Origin: Clostridiales bacterium
Lineage (GTDB): Bacteria; Bacillota; Clostridia; Christensenellales; CAG-138
DNA: 64,000 nucleotides
Direction of reading: 5' to 3'
NCBI GenBank assembly: GCA_004554165.1
Contig: SFNQ01000013.1
Location: forward strand, 1 to 64,000
The notes beneath the pieces are model-generated. The model was not told the DNA's origin. It searched no databases and saw only the letters and a program-made list of their open reading frames with translations. Each line of letters opens with the position of its first letter. Within the stretch, counting starts at the first letter, position 1. The position numbers and the translations under genes are program-made. Below are positions 1 through 7,091 of the stretch, piece after piece.

Positions 1-163
1 CACTCCTTTGGCTATTGGTTCCCGGCAGTCCCAATATTACCATTTCTGTGCAGGCTTTGCTCCTTTTTTCTGTTACCTATGTATTGTATCTCAACAATTC
101 CGAAAAAAGGAGATGACTTTTTTGCCCGCCCGTTTCCGGAGGGACTGGGGAGTGAAGCGAGGC

Positions 164-1411
164 CTATTCCTCCTCCTGGCGGCCGGGTTCTCCGGGCAGA
201 GCGCCGGTGCCCAGCAGGGCGGAAGCCGCGTCCGCGTCCTCCAGCCGCTCTACGCTGCGCAGCTTGCGGACGATGGAGCGCGTGCGGGTGCCGATGAGCT
301 GATCCAGCTCGTCGTTGACCTGCATGAGGCGCTTTTGCGAGCTTTGCAGGATGGTTTCAAACTTTTCAAACTCGGTCTTGACCGCGCCGAGCACCTGCCA
401 GACCTCGCTGCTGCGCTTCTGAATGGCCATGGTGCGAAAGCCCATCTGCAGGCTGTTGAGCAGCGCCGCCATGGTGGAGGGGCCTGCGATATTGACGCGG
501 AAGGCGCGCTGCAGCTCCTCCACAAGCCCCCGGTTGACCGCCTCCGCGTACAGGCCCTCAAAGGGAAGGAACAGGATGGCAAACTCCGTGGTATTGGGCG
601 GGTCCAGATATTTGTCGCGAATGTCCCGCGCCTCCTTCTTGATCTGCTGGGTCAGCGCTGCGGCGGCGGCGCGCACCTGCTCCGCGGAGCCGCTCTCATA
701 GGCTTCCTGAAGGGCAGCGTAGGTATCCCCGGGGAATTTGGCGTCGATGGGCAGGTACACGTGCTGCCCGTCCTCCGTTGGCAGCTTTACGGCAAACTCC
801 ACCCGCTCCGCGCTGCCGCGCCGGGTGGCCACATTGGTGTCGTACTGCTCGGGCGCCAGCGTTTCCCTGAGGATCGCGTCCAGCTGGATCTCCCCGAGAA
901 TGCCGCGGGTTTTCACGTTGGACAGAACCTTTTTGAGATCGCCCACGCCCGTAGCCAGCGCCTGCATTTCGCCAAGGCCACGATAGACCTGCTCCAGCCG
1001 TTCGCTGACCAGGCGGAAGGACTGGGTCATCTTGTTTTCCAGCGTTTTCTGGAGCTTTTCGTCCACCACCTGCCGCATCTGCTCCAGCCGCTCGTTGTTG
1101 TCCGCCTGCATCCGGCTGATGCGGCGCTCCATGGTTTCCCGAATCTGCTCGAGCTTCTGCTCGTTGACGCTCTCAAAGGTGGCAAAGCGCCGCTCCTGCT
1201 GCTCGGCGGCCTGGCGCTGGTTGTCGCCGATCATCCCGCCGAGAGCGGAAACGGAGGTTTGAACGTTCCTGGTAATCTCCTGCCGCAGCTGCGCCTGGGA
1301 GTTGGCCAGATCCTGCCGCAGCCGGTCGTTGCCCGGCCGCAGCAAAAGCGCGAGGACGGCGATGAGCAGCGCCGCGCAGAGGCAGATCAAAATCAGAATT
1401 GCGGTTTCCAC
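164..1411 (-). CDS. rmuC: RmuC family DNA recombination protein
   Basis: 415-aa protein of the RmuC family, whose E. coli member limits inversions at short inverted repeats and has a PD-(D/E)XK-like nuclease core. Visible layout: one N-terminal membrane helix (about 3-23), a long charged coiled coil (about 30-150), then the conserved RmuC core (about 165-370) with the signature LPIDAKFPGD. Length is normal. The start is GTG; the AGGGAGG ahead of it lies inside the end of the upstream gene, whose stop is 4 bp away, so the two genes are probably one transcript. Function is by family only; the family call is secure. Confidence 0.9.
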   Translation of the reverse strand: METAILILICLCAALLIAVLALLLRPGNDRLRQDLANSQAQLRQEITRNVQTSVSALGGMIGDNQRQAAEQQERRFATFESVNEQKLEQIRETMERRISRMQADNNERLEQMRQVVDEKLQKTLENKMTQSFRLVSERLEQVYRGLGEMQALATGVGDLKKVLSNVKTRGILGEIQLDAILRETLAPEQYDTNVATRRGSAERVEFAVKLPTEDGQHVYLPIDAKFPGDTYAALQEAYESGSAEQVRAAAAALTQQIKKEARDIRDKYLDPPNTTEFAILFLPFEGLYAEAVNRGLVEELQRAFRVNIAGPSTMAALLNSLQMGFRTMAIQKRSSEVWQVLGAVKTEFEKFETILQSSQKRLMQVNDELDQLIGTRTRSIVRKLRSVERLEDADAASALLGTGALPGEPGRQEEE

Positions 1412-1415
1412 TGGG

Positions 1416-2084
1416 TTATTGTCCTCCCTGTATCATAAAAACTCCCAGCGCAATGCCTGTTTGCGCGAGAAGATAGGTCAGCATCACCACCAGATGGCGG
1501 CACCTAAAGCTCCTGCAAAACTTTTCGTAGGACAGAAACCCGTCCGAAAACAGGAACAGCAGCGTTGCGCCGTAGACCAGCCAGTGCCAGAGCGTACGGC
1601 TGTCTGCGGCAAACAGCAGCGCGGAAATGCTCATGCAGGAGATCAGCACGAGGTAGATCCCGGCAGCGAAGAGGAGCCGGCGCGGCATGCTCCGGCGGAG
1701 CGTGCGCAGCAACAGCAGGATGGCTGCGGCATAGCAGGGCACGGCAATCAGAACAATCCGCAGGTCCGGCGCGGACCCCAGCCGGCTGAGAAAATAGCCG
1801 GTATAGCATACATGGCCTGCGGCAAAGGACAGACTGCCGGGCACAAACAGCGCGGGCCTGTCGTCCGAATAGAGCAGCAGCAGGTCGCCCAGAAAGCCCA
1901 GCAGCAGGCCCGCGATCATGGGTAGCGGCGCAGGCTGGCAGCAGAGCAGCAGAAAGAGCGCCAGCAGCGGCATCAGCAGGGGTTTTGTGGCGTAGCGCAG
2001 ACGTTCGCGCCCGGGCGGGATGCAGGCATAAAGCTGAGCGGCGGCCACAATGCAGTACAGCAGCAGGATGACAGTCGTTTTCAT
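1416..2084 (-). CDS. YhhN/TMEM86-like membrane protein (lysoplasmalogenase family)
   Basis: 222-aa, almost entirely hydrophobic protein with about seven or eight membrane helices. The GFLGDLLLL segment and the later FLFSDGFLSY segment match the two acidic motifs of the YhhN/TMEM86 family, whose animal members hydrolyse the vinyl-ether bond of lysoplasmalogens. Plasmalogens are common in anaerobic Clostridia, so a lipid-remodelling role is plausible but inferred. ATG is preceded by GGGAGGAACGC. It is the first gene of a two-gene unit with rmuC and is divergent from the Fe-S scaffold gene across about 170 bp containing a TATACT on each strand. Confidence 0.8.
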   Translation of the reverse strand: MKTTVILLLYCIVAAAQLYACIPPGRERLRYATKPLLMPLLALFLLLCCQPAPLPMIAGLLLGFLGDLLLLYSDDRPALFVPGSLSFAAGHVCYTGYFLSRLGSAPDLRIVLIAVPCYAAAILLLLRTLRRSMPRRLLFAAGIYLVLISCMSISALLFAADSRTLWHWLVYGATLLFLFSDGFLSYEKFCRSFRCRHLVVMLTYLLAQTGIALGVFMIQGGQ

Positions 2085-2152
2085 GCGTTCCTCCCATATA
2101 ACCCTATGTTAAATAAAGTATAGCACAGCTGATGCCCGGGGAAAACAAACTA

Positions 2153-2181
2153 TTGTTGAAATTCTGCCAATATGCTATACT
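2153..2181 (+). promoter_or_regulatory. Candidate promoter for the Fe-S scaffold / GGGtGRT pair
   Basis: TTGTTG (2153-2158), 17 bp, then TATACT (2176-2181), about 75 bp ahead of the ATG at 2257. The -10 is good and the -35 poor. A TATACT on the opposite strand near 2120 could serve the divergent membrane-protein gene. Confidence 0.4.
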
Positions 2182-2256
2182 GCATCATGACGGAATATGG
2201 TGATGCGGATGGAAAAATCATCCTTCCGCGGACAAATAAAGGAGGAGAACTCATCC

Positions 2257-2949
2257 ATGCAATACTCCAAAGATGTGGAAGAGATGGTCTGCGTCAAAAA
2301 GGGCGCAGCGCACGACCCCGCACCGATCCCCGAAGAGGGCAAATGGGTCAAGGCAAAGCAGATCGGCGACATCAGCGGCCTGACGCACGGCGTCGGCTGG
2401 TGCGCGCCGCAACAGGGCGCCTGCAAGCTCACGCTGAATGTGAAAAACGGCGTGATCGAAGAGGCGCTGGTAGAGACCATCGGCTGCTCCGGCATGACCC
2501 ATTCGGCGGCCATGGCGGCGGAAATTCTGCCCGGAAAGACCATCCTCGAAGCGCTGAATTCCGACCTGGTGTGCGACGCGATCAACACCGCCATGCGCGA
2601 GCTGTTTTTGCAGATCGTCTACGGCCGCACCCAGAGCGCCTTCTCGGACGACGGCCTGCCCGTCGGCGCGGGGCTTGAGGATCTGGGCAAGGGCCTGCGC
2701 TCGCAGGTGGGCACCATGTATGGCACCAAGATCAAGGGGCCGCGTTACCTCGATATGGCCGAGGGCTATGTGCTCAAGGTAGGCCTGGACGAGGCGGGCG
2801 AGATCATCGGCTATCAGTTTGTTTCCCTGGGCAAGATGATGGACGCGATCAAGAAGGGCGTCGATCCCAAGGAAGCGTACGAGCAGAACATCGGTACCTA
2901 CGGCCGCTTCGCGCAGGCTGCCAAGGTCATCGATCCGCGTCATGAGTAA
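2257..2949 (+). CDS. NifU-like iron-sulfur cluster assembly scaffold protein
   Basis: 230-aa protein. Its N-terminal half resembles IscU/NifU scaffolds, with conserved cysteines in HGVGWCAPQQGAC and in ETIGCSGMTHS. It is longer than IscU (about 130 aa) and carries its own C-terminal extension. Start chosen at 2257 because AAAGGAGGAG lies 8-9 bp upstream; an earlier in-frame ATG at 2197 has no such site. Only 12 bp separate it from the GGGtGRT gene, and in Clostridia these two families are regularly found side by side, so they probably act together. The exact client protein is unknown. Confidence 0.8.
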   Translation: MQYSKDVEEMVCVKKGAAHDPAPIPEEGKWVKAKQIGDISGLTHGVGWCAPQQGACKLTLNVKNGVIEEALVETIGCSGMTHSAAMAAEILPGKTILEALNSDLVCDAINTAMRELFLQIVYGRTQSAFSDDGLPVGAGLEDLGKGLRSQVGTMYGTKIKGPRYLDMAEGYVLKVGLDEAGEIIGYQFVSLGKMMDAIKKGVDPKEAYEQNIGTYGRFAQAAKVIDPRHE

Positions 2950-2961
2950 GGAGGGACAGCC

Positions 2962-3960
2962 ATGATTACCTTTGAAGGTTACGAAAGAAGAATCGACAAG
3001 ATCAACGCCGTCCTGAACGAATACGGCATCAGCGGCCTCGAGGAGGCAAAAAAAATCTGCGACGCTGCGGGCGTTGACGCTGCGGGCATCGTGCGCGGCA
3101 TTCAGCCCATCGCCTTTGAAAACGCCTGCTGGGCCTATACCGTGGGCGCGGCCATCGCGCTCAAAAAGGGCGTAAAGACCGCTGCGGAGGCTGCGGAAGC
3201 CGTGGGCATCGGCCTGCAGTCCTTCTGCATCCCCGGCTCCGTTGCGGACCAGCGCGACGTGGGCCGCGGCCATGGCAACCTGGCCGCCATGCTGCTGCGA
3301 GAGGAGACAAGCTGCTTTGCCTTCCTGGCGGGCCATGAGAGCTTCGCGGCCGCGGAGGGTGCCATCGGCATCGCCCGCACGGCCAACAAGGTCAGGAAGC
3401 AGCCCCTGCAGGTCATCCTCAACGGCCTCGGCAAGGATGCGGCCTATATCATCTCCCGCATCAACGGCTTCACCTTCGTGGAGACGGCGTATGATTACAA
3501 GACCGGCGCGCTGAACATCGTCTCCACCAAGGCCTTCTCCGACGGCGACCGCTCGAAGGTGCGCTGCTACGGCGCGGACGACGTCAACGAGGGCGTGGCG
3601 ATCATGCGCCACGAGAGCGTGGACGTTTCCATCACCGGCAACTCCACCAACCCCACCCGGTTCCAGCATCCCGTGGCGGGCACCTACAAGAAGTGGTGCA
3701 TTGAGAACGGCAAGAAGTACTTCTCCGTGGCATCCGGCGGCGGCACGGGCAGAACCCTGCATCCGGACAACATGGCGGCGGGCCCGGCTTCCTACGGCCT
3801 GACCGACACCATGGGCCGCATGCATGGCGACGCGCAGTTTGCGGGCTCCTCGTCCGTACCCGCGCACGTGGAGATGATGGGCCTCATCGGCATGGGCAAC
3901 AACCCGATGGTGGGTGCGACGGTGGCAGTGGCCGTGGCAATCGAACAGGCGCAGAAATAA
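2962..3960 (+). CDS. GGGtGRT protein (conserved Clostridia family, function unknown)
   Basis: 332-aa protein with the motif that names the family, SGGGTGRT, at residues 258-265, followed by LHPDNMAAGPASYG and a Gly/Ser/His-rich C-terminus. A second conserved block, PGSVADQRDVGRGHGNLAAM, lies near residues 91-110. No signal peptide or membrane helix. GGAGGGACAGCC precedes the ATG. The family has no assigned reaction that I know of; the glycine-rich loop suggests nucleotide or phosphate binding, and the Fe-S scaffold partner suggests a metal-cluster link. Both are inference. A GC-rich inverted repeat in the 84-bp gap to the next gene (about 3988-4019) could attenuate read-through. Confidence 0.85.
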   Translation: MITFEGYERRIDKINAVLNEYGISGLEEAKKICDAAGVDAAGIVRGIQPIAFENACWAYTVGAAIALKKGVKTAAEAAEAVGIGLQSFCIPGSVADQRDVGRGHGNLAAMLLREETSCFAFLAGHESFAAAEGAIGIARTANKVRKQPLQVILNGLGKDAAYIISRINGFTFVETAYDYKTGALNIVSTKAFSDGDRSKVRCYGADDVNEGVAIMRHESVDVSITGNSTNPTRFQHPVAGTYKKWCIENGKKYFSVASGGGTGRTLHPDNMAAGPASYGLTDTMGRMHGDAQFAGSSSVPAHVEMMGLIGMGNNPMVGATVAVAVAIEQAQK

Positions 3961-4044
3961 AAGACAGGCGCAAACGGAGTACATCCCGCCCGCCTCGGAC
4001 GATGCGCCGGAGCGGGCGGCATTATTTACAGGAGGTGTGGTATC

Positions 4045-4545
4045 TTGAAGGATAAAACCATCAAACGGATCGCCCTTGGCGGAATTCTTGCCGCGGCGAC
4101 CATTTTGCTGACAACGCTGGTGTCCATCCCCATTCCCGGCGGGCTGGGCTTTGTCAACCTTGGGGACGCGGGCGTACTGACCGCCGCGTTTCTGCTGGGC
4201 GGGCCCTGGGGCGCGCTGTGCGGCGGGGCGGCCTCCGCGCTCTCCGATCTGCTGCTCGGCTACGGCCACTATGCGCCCGCCACCTTCCTCATCAAGGGCG
4301 GCATGGCGCTGGTCTTCGGCCTGCTGTACCGGGCGCTGCCGAACAGGGTGCGCGTGGCGGCCTTCTTCATCGCATCGCTGCTGGTTCCGGCAGGATATTT
4401 CCTCTACGAAACCATCCTTTACGGTGCCGTCGCCGCCGCGCCAAACCTGCTGTTCAACCTTGTGCAGGGCCTGATCGGCGCAGGCATTGCGCTTGCGGTG
4501 TGCAAGATATCGGAAAAGACCGGACTCAGGGGAAAACAGCCATGA
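4045..4545 (+). CDS. ECF transporter S component (vitamin-binding membrane subunit)
   Basis: 166-aa membrane protein with about six helices, the size and pattern of an ECF S component. The segment GFVNLGDAGV...ATFLIKG fits the riboflavin-type/DUF1393-like S families. It would bind a vitamin or precursor and share an EcfA/EcfA'/EcfT module, which is not in this window. The start is TTG, supported by AGGAGGT 8 bp upstream. Its stop overlaps the start of the next gene (ATGA), so the two are translationally coupled. The substrate cannot be read from sequence; a thiamine-related one is suggested only by the transketolase-like partner. Confidence 0.8.
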   Translation: MKDKTIKRIALGGILAAATILLTTLVSIPIPGGLGFVNLGDAGVLTAAFLLGGPWGALCGGAASALSDLLLGYGHYAPATFLIKGGMALVFGLLYRALPNRVRVAAFFIASLLVPAGYFLYETILYGAVAAAPNLLFNLVQGLIGAGIALAVCKISEKTGLRGKQP

Positions 4546-4937
4546 CCGCCGGCAGACAGACAAAACCCCACGGGAGCTTCCCGCCGCAGAGGGAGCGCGG
4601 CGCGTACATCCTGCGCGAGCCGAAGGGCGAGCCAGACGTGCTTCTGTTTTCCGGCCCGGAGGGACAGAAGACCGTCTATGGCGCGGCGGACCTGCTGTCC
4701 GTGCAGGGCTATACCGCGCGCATCGTCGAGGTGGCGGATGCGGCGCTGTTCCTCCGGCAGGACGCGGCCTACCGGGAGAGTGTGTTTTCCCCCGCGCCCT
4801 CGGCGCGTGTGGGCCTTGCGCTCACCGGGGAGGAGCAGGCGGCCTTTTCCTCGCTGCCGCAGGCGGAGCTGCTCTGCCGCGCCGACCGCAGCGCTGTGGC
4901 CGCGGGCGCGCTTGCGGCAATCCGCCGGGCGGACTGA
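4542..4937 (+). CDS. Stand-alone transketolase C-terminal-like domain protein
   Basis: 131-aa protein starting at the ATG that overlaps the stop of the ECF gene. Residues about 20-90 read like the C-terminal domain of transketolase: REPKGEPDVLLFSGPEG, a helix with AADLLSVQGYTARIVEV, then LFLRQDAAYRESVFSP. In transketolase this domain follows the pyrimidine-binding domain and does not itself bind thiamine diphosphate. The pyrophosphate- and pyrimidine-binding domains are absent here and nothing nearby encodes them. After about residue 90 the sequence shortens and diverges. It may be a binding or regulatory module or a decayed fragment; the intact frame and the coupling argue for a functional protein. 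Confidence 0.65.
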   Translation: MTAGRQTKPHGSFPPQRERGAYILREPKGEPDVLLFSGPEGQKTVYGAADLLSVQGYTARIVEVADAALFLRQDAAYRESVFSPAPSARVGLALTGEEQAAFSSLPQAELLCRADRSAVAAGALAAIRRAD

Positions 4938-4986
4938 GCGCATTGCCGTCCGGGATCTCAGGGCCCCGTTTTGCCGGCGGTTTCTT

Positions 4987-5208
4987 TTTGCCCGCGCCAT
5001 GGCGGGACGGCGCGCCGCTGCAAAAATGCGCTGCGCCCCAAGGCGCTTTTTCCGGATAGCGCGCCTGCTGCAAAATCCGGCAGGAGCATTTCACACAAAA
5101 GCACAGCCCGCGCACGGCGGGGCGGCTGCGGAACCCCGTGGCCGCTTCACTTTTTTGGGGCAATCCCTGCTTTGCCCGCGCCATGGCGGGACGGCGCGCC
5201 GCTGCAAA
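4987..5208. repeat. Pair of identical 38-bp direct repeats in a 526-bp gene-free spacer
   Basis: The same 38 bp, beginning TTTGCCCGCGCCATGGCGGG, lie at 4987-5024 and 5171-5208. Each contains the near-palindrome CCCGCGCCATGGCGGG. The spacer 4938-5463 is GC-rich with all frames accidentally open; I see no supported gene in it. An AT-richer stretch at about 5370-5460 probably holds the promoter of the wall-hydrolase gene. Confidence 0.75.
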
Positions 5209-5463
5209 GCGGAGTTTCCCGGCAGGCGCCGTTTCGGAGCGGTCGCCAGTTGCCCGAGCGCAATGGAAGCGTCGGGGCCTGCGGGGCCAAAACCTCAGGG
5301 GCTTTTGCAGGTCTGGCGCTCCGGGAACGGTGCTGTGGCGCGGAGCGCAAAACGAAATCCCGACCATCAAAATTAAACTTTATATGACTTTTTTGGATAG
5401 CGCTTGCAATGAAAAGCGGCGGCAAGTAAACTGTTTTCAAGAATAAAGACACAGGGTACGGAT

Positions 5464-6750
5464 ATGCGAAAGATGAAACCGCGCCGCGGCGGCCTTGTCT
5501 GGAAGGTCAAGAGAGTTCTGCACAATTTCAGAGAGGAAATGATCTATCAGGTCAGGCGATTTTTGCGCAGGTGCTACAGGCTCGGCGCGCCAATGTGCAT
5601 CTTTCTCGGCTGCGTCTGCCTTTTTGTCATCACGGGAACCATTCTGCTGATCGCCGTGCCGGCTTCCAGACGGCGAACGGCGGAAGCGGCGGGGGCCGCT
5701 GCGGATCCGTCCCTGCGGCAGGCAGAGGTTCGGCTGCCCGAGAATACGGCTGTGCCTGCGACGCCCATTGTGGTGGAAGCCGGCGGAGAGCCCGGGGATG
5801 CCGGAATGCCCGGGAACGCGGCTCCGTCTCCGGAAGCCGCCACACCCGCGCCGGAGCTGCGCTTTGAAAAGGGCAGCAGGGGCGAGGAGGTGCTGGCCAT
5901 TCAGAAGCAGCTCATTTCGCTGGGCTATCTGACGCTGGACGAGCCCACCGACTATTTTGGCAATGCGACCCGCGATGCGGTGCGCTTCTTTCAGCGCCAG
6001 CACGGGCTGGATCAGGACGGCATCATCGGCAACGAAACCTATGCGCTGCTCAACTCCGACGAGGCCCGTCCCTATGTCATGACCGAGGGCGCGGAGGGAG
6101 AGGATATCGAGATCTTTCAGGACATGCTGTACGACCTGGGCTACCTCGAGCGCAGCCAGATCACCGGCTATTACGGCACCGACACGGTAGAGGCCGTTAA
6201 AAATTTCCAAAAGCGCAACAAGCTCTCGCAGGACGGCAAGGCCGGAGAAAAGACCCTTGAGATGATCAACTCCGAGGACGCGCGCGTTTCCTATACGAAG
6301 GAGAAGGAGATCGCCGAGGAGCGCAGGAAGGCGGAGGCGGAGGCTGCGAAAAAGTCCGTGGAGGGCCGCATTGACACGCTGATCTCCGTAGCAAAATCAC
6401 AGCTGGGCAAGCCCTATGTGCTGGGCGCGCGGGGGCCGGATTCCTATGACTGCTCCGGTTTCGTCTACTACTGCCTGAGAAAGGCGGACGTGTACTGCCG
6501 CAGGCTGAACGCCAAGGGCTATTCCCAGAGCAGCTCCTGGACGAAGATTTCCAGCATGAGCGATATCAAAAAGGGCGACCTGCTCTTCTTCAGCTCCGAC
6601 GAGGACAGCTCGGTGAACCATGTGGGCATCTATATCGGCAGCGGCGAGATGATCGATGCCTCCTCCGGCAACGGCAAGGTGGTGCGCCGCTCCTGCCGCA
6701 GTCCGTACTGGAAGCGCAACTTTGTCTGCGCGCGCCGTCCCATTGAATAG
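5464..6750 (+). CDS. Membrane-anchored NlpC/P60 peptidoglycan hydrolase with two PG-binding domains
   Basis: 428 aa. Layout: basic N-terminus, one membrane helix (about 43-66), a Pro/Ala linker, two peptidoglycan_binding_1 domains (about 135-205 and 210-275), a charged helical linker, and a C-terminal NlpC/P60 domain. The catalytic Cys330 (DCSGF) and His386 (NHVGIYIG) are present. Such enzymes cut stem-peptide bonds of peptidoglycan on the outer face of the membrane. It stands alone between long spacers and ends before a strong terminator at 6933. A weak AAGACACAGGG site precedes the ATG. Confidence 0.9.
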   Translation: MRKMKPRRGGLVWKVKRVLHNFREEMIYQVRRFLRRCYRLGAPMCIFLGCVCLFVITGTILLIAVPASRRRTAEAAGAAADPSLRQAEVRLPENTAVPATPIVVEAGGEPGDAGMPGNAAPSPEAATPAPELRFEKGSRGEEVLAIQKQLISLGYLTLDEPTDYFGNATRDAVRFFQRQHGLDQDGIIGNETYALLNSDEARPYVMTEGAEGEDIEIFQDMLYDLGYLERSQITGYYGTDTVEAVKNFQKRNKLSQDGKAGEKTLEMINSEDARVSYTKEKEIAEERRKAEAEAAKKSVEGRIDTLISVAKSQLGKPYVLGARGPDSYDCSGFVYYCLRKADVYCRRLNAKGYSQSSSWTKISSMSDIKKGDLLFFSSDEDSSVNHVGIYIGSGEMIDASSGNGKVVRRSCRSPYWKRNFVCARRPIE

Positions 6751-6932
6751 GGCGGGACAAGCCGGGCGCCGGCACCGCCGGAGACGTTTGCGGCGGGCCG
6801 GAGCAATGGCAGAGGCGGGCCGGACGGCTTGACGCACCGTTTGCGCAAAAGGCGCCATGCCGCCGGCGCCGGAAAAGACCTCCGATGGCGCGCTCCTGAA
6901 CATGTCCAAGGCAGGCTTTTTTGAAAGGATGG

Positions 6933-6961
6933 CCGCCGGAGCCTCTCTCCGGCGGTTTTTT
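6933..6961 (+). terminator. Intrinsic terminator
   Basis: Nine-bp stem CCGCCGGAG / CTCCGGCGG with a CCTCT loop, followed by six T. It ends the wall-hydrolase transcript about 180 bp after the stop. The gap 6751-6932 is GC-rich with no supported gene. Confidence 0.85.
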
Positions 6962-6971
6962 CATGGATTTT

Positions 6972-7000
6972 TTGCAAGCTGTCCATAAATATGATATACT
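6972..7000 (+). promoter_or_regulatory. Sigma-A-type promoter of glgP
   Basis: TTGCAA (6972-6977), exactly 17 bp, TATACT (6995-7000), immediately after the terminator and about 92 bp upstream of the glgP ATG. Confidence 0.7.
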
Positions 7001-7091
7001 ACTATACTGTGGGCCTCCGGGCTGGCGGCACGCAAAGGCGCCGGATACCGCACGGTAGAGTAATGCGACCAGACGGCAAGGAGCGTATGGA

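Noticed and set aside
2251..4563. 770-codon minus-strand frame opposite the GGGtGRT and ECF genes
   Set aside because: His/Ala/Arg-rich antisense reading of GC-rich genes, no ribosome site, no domain.
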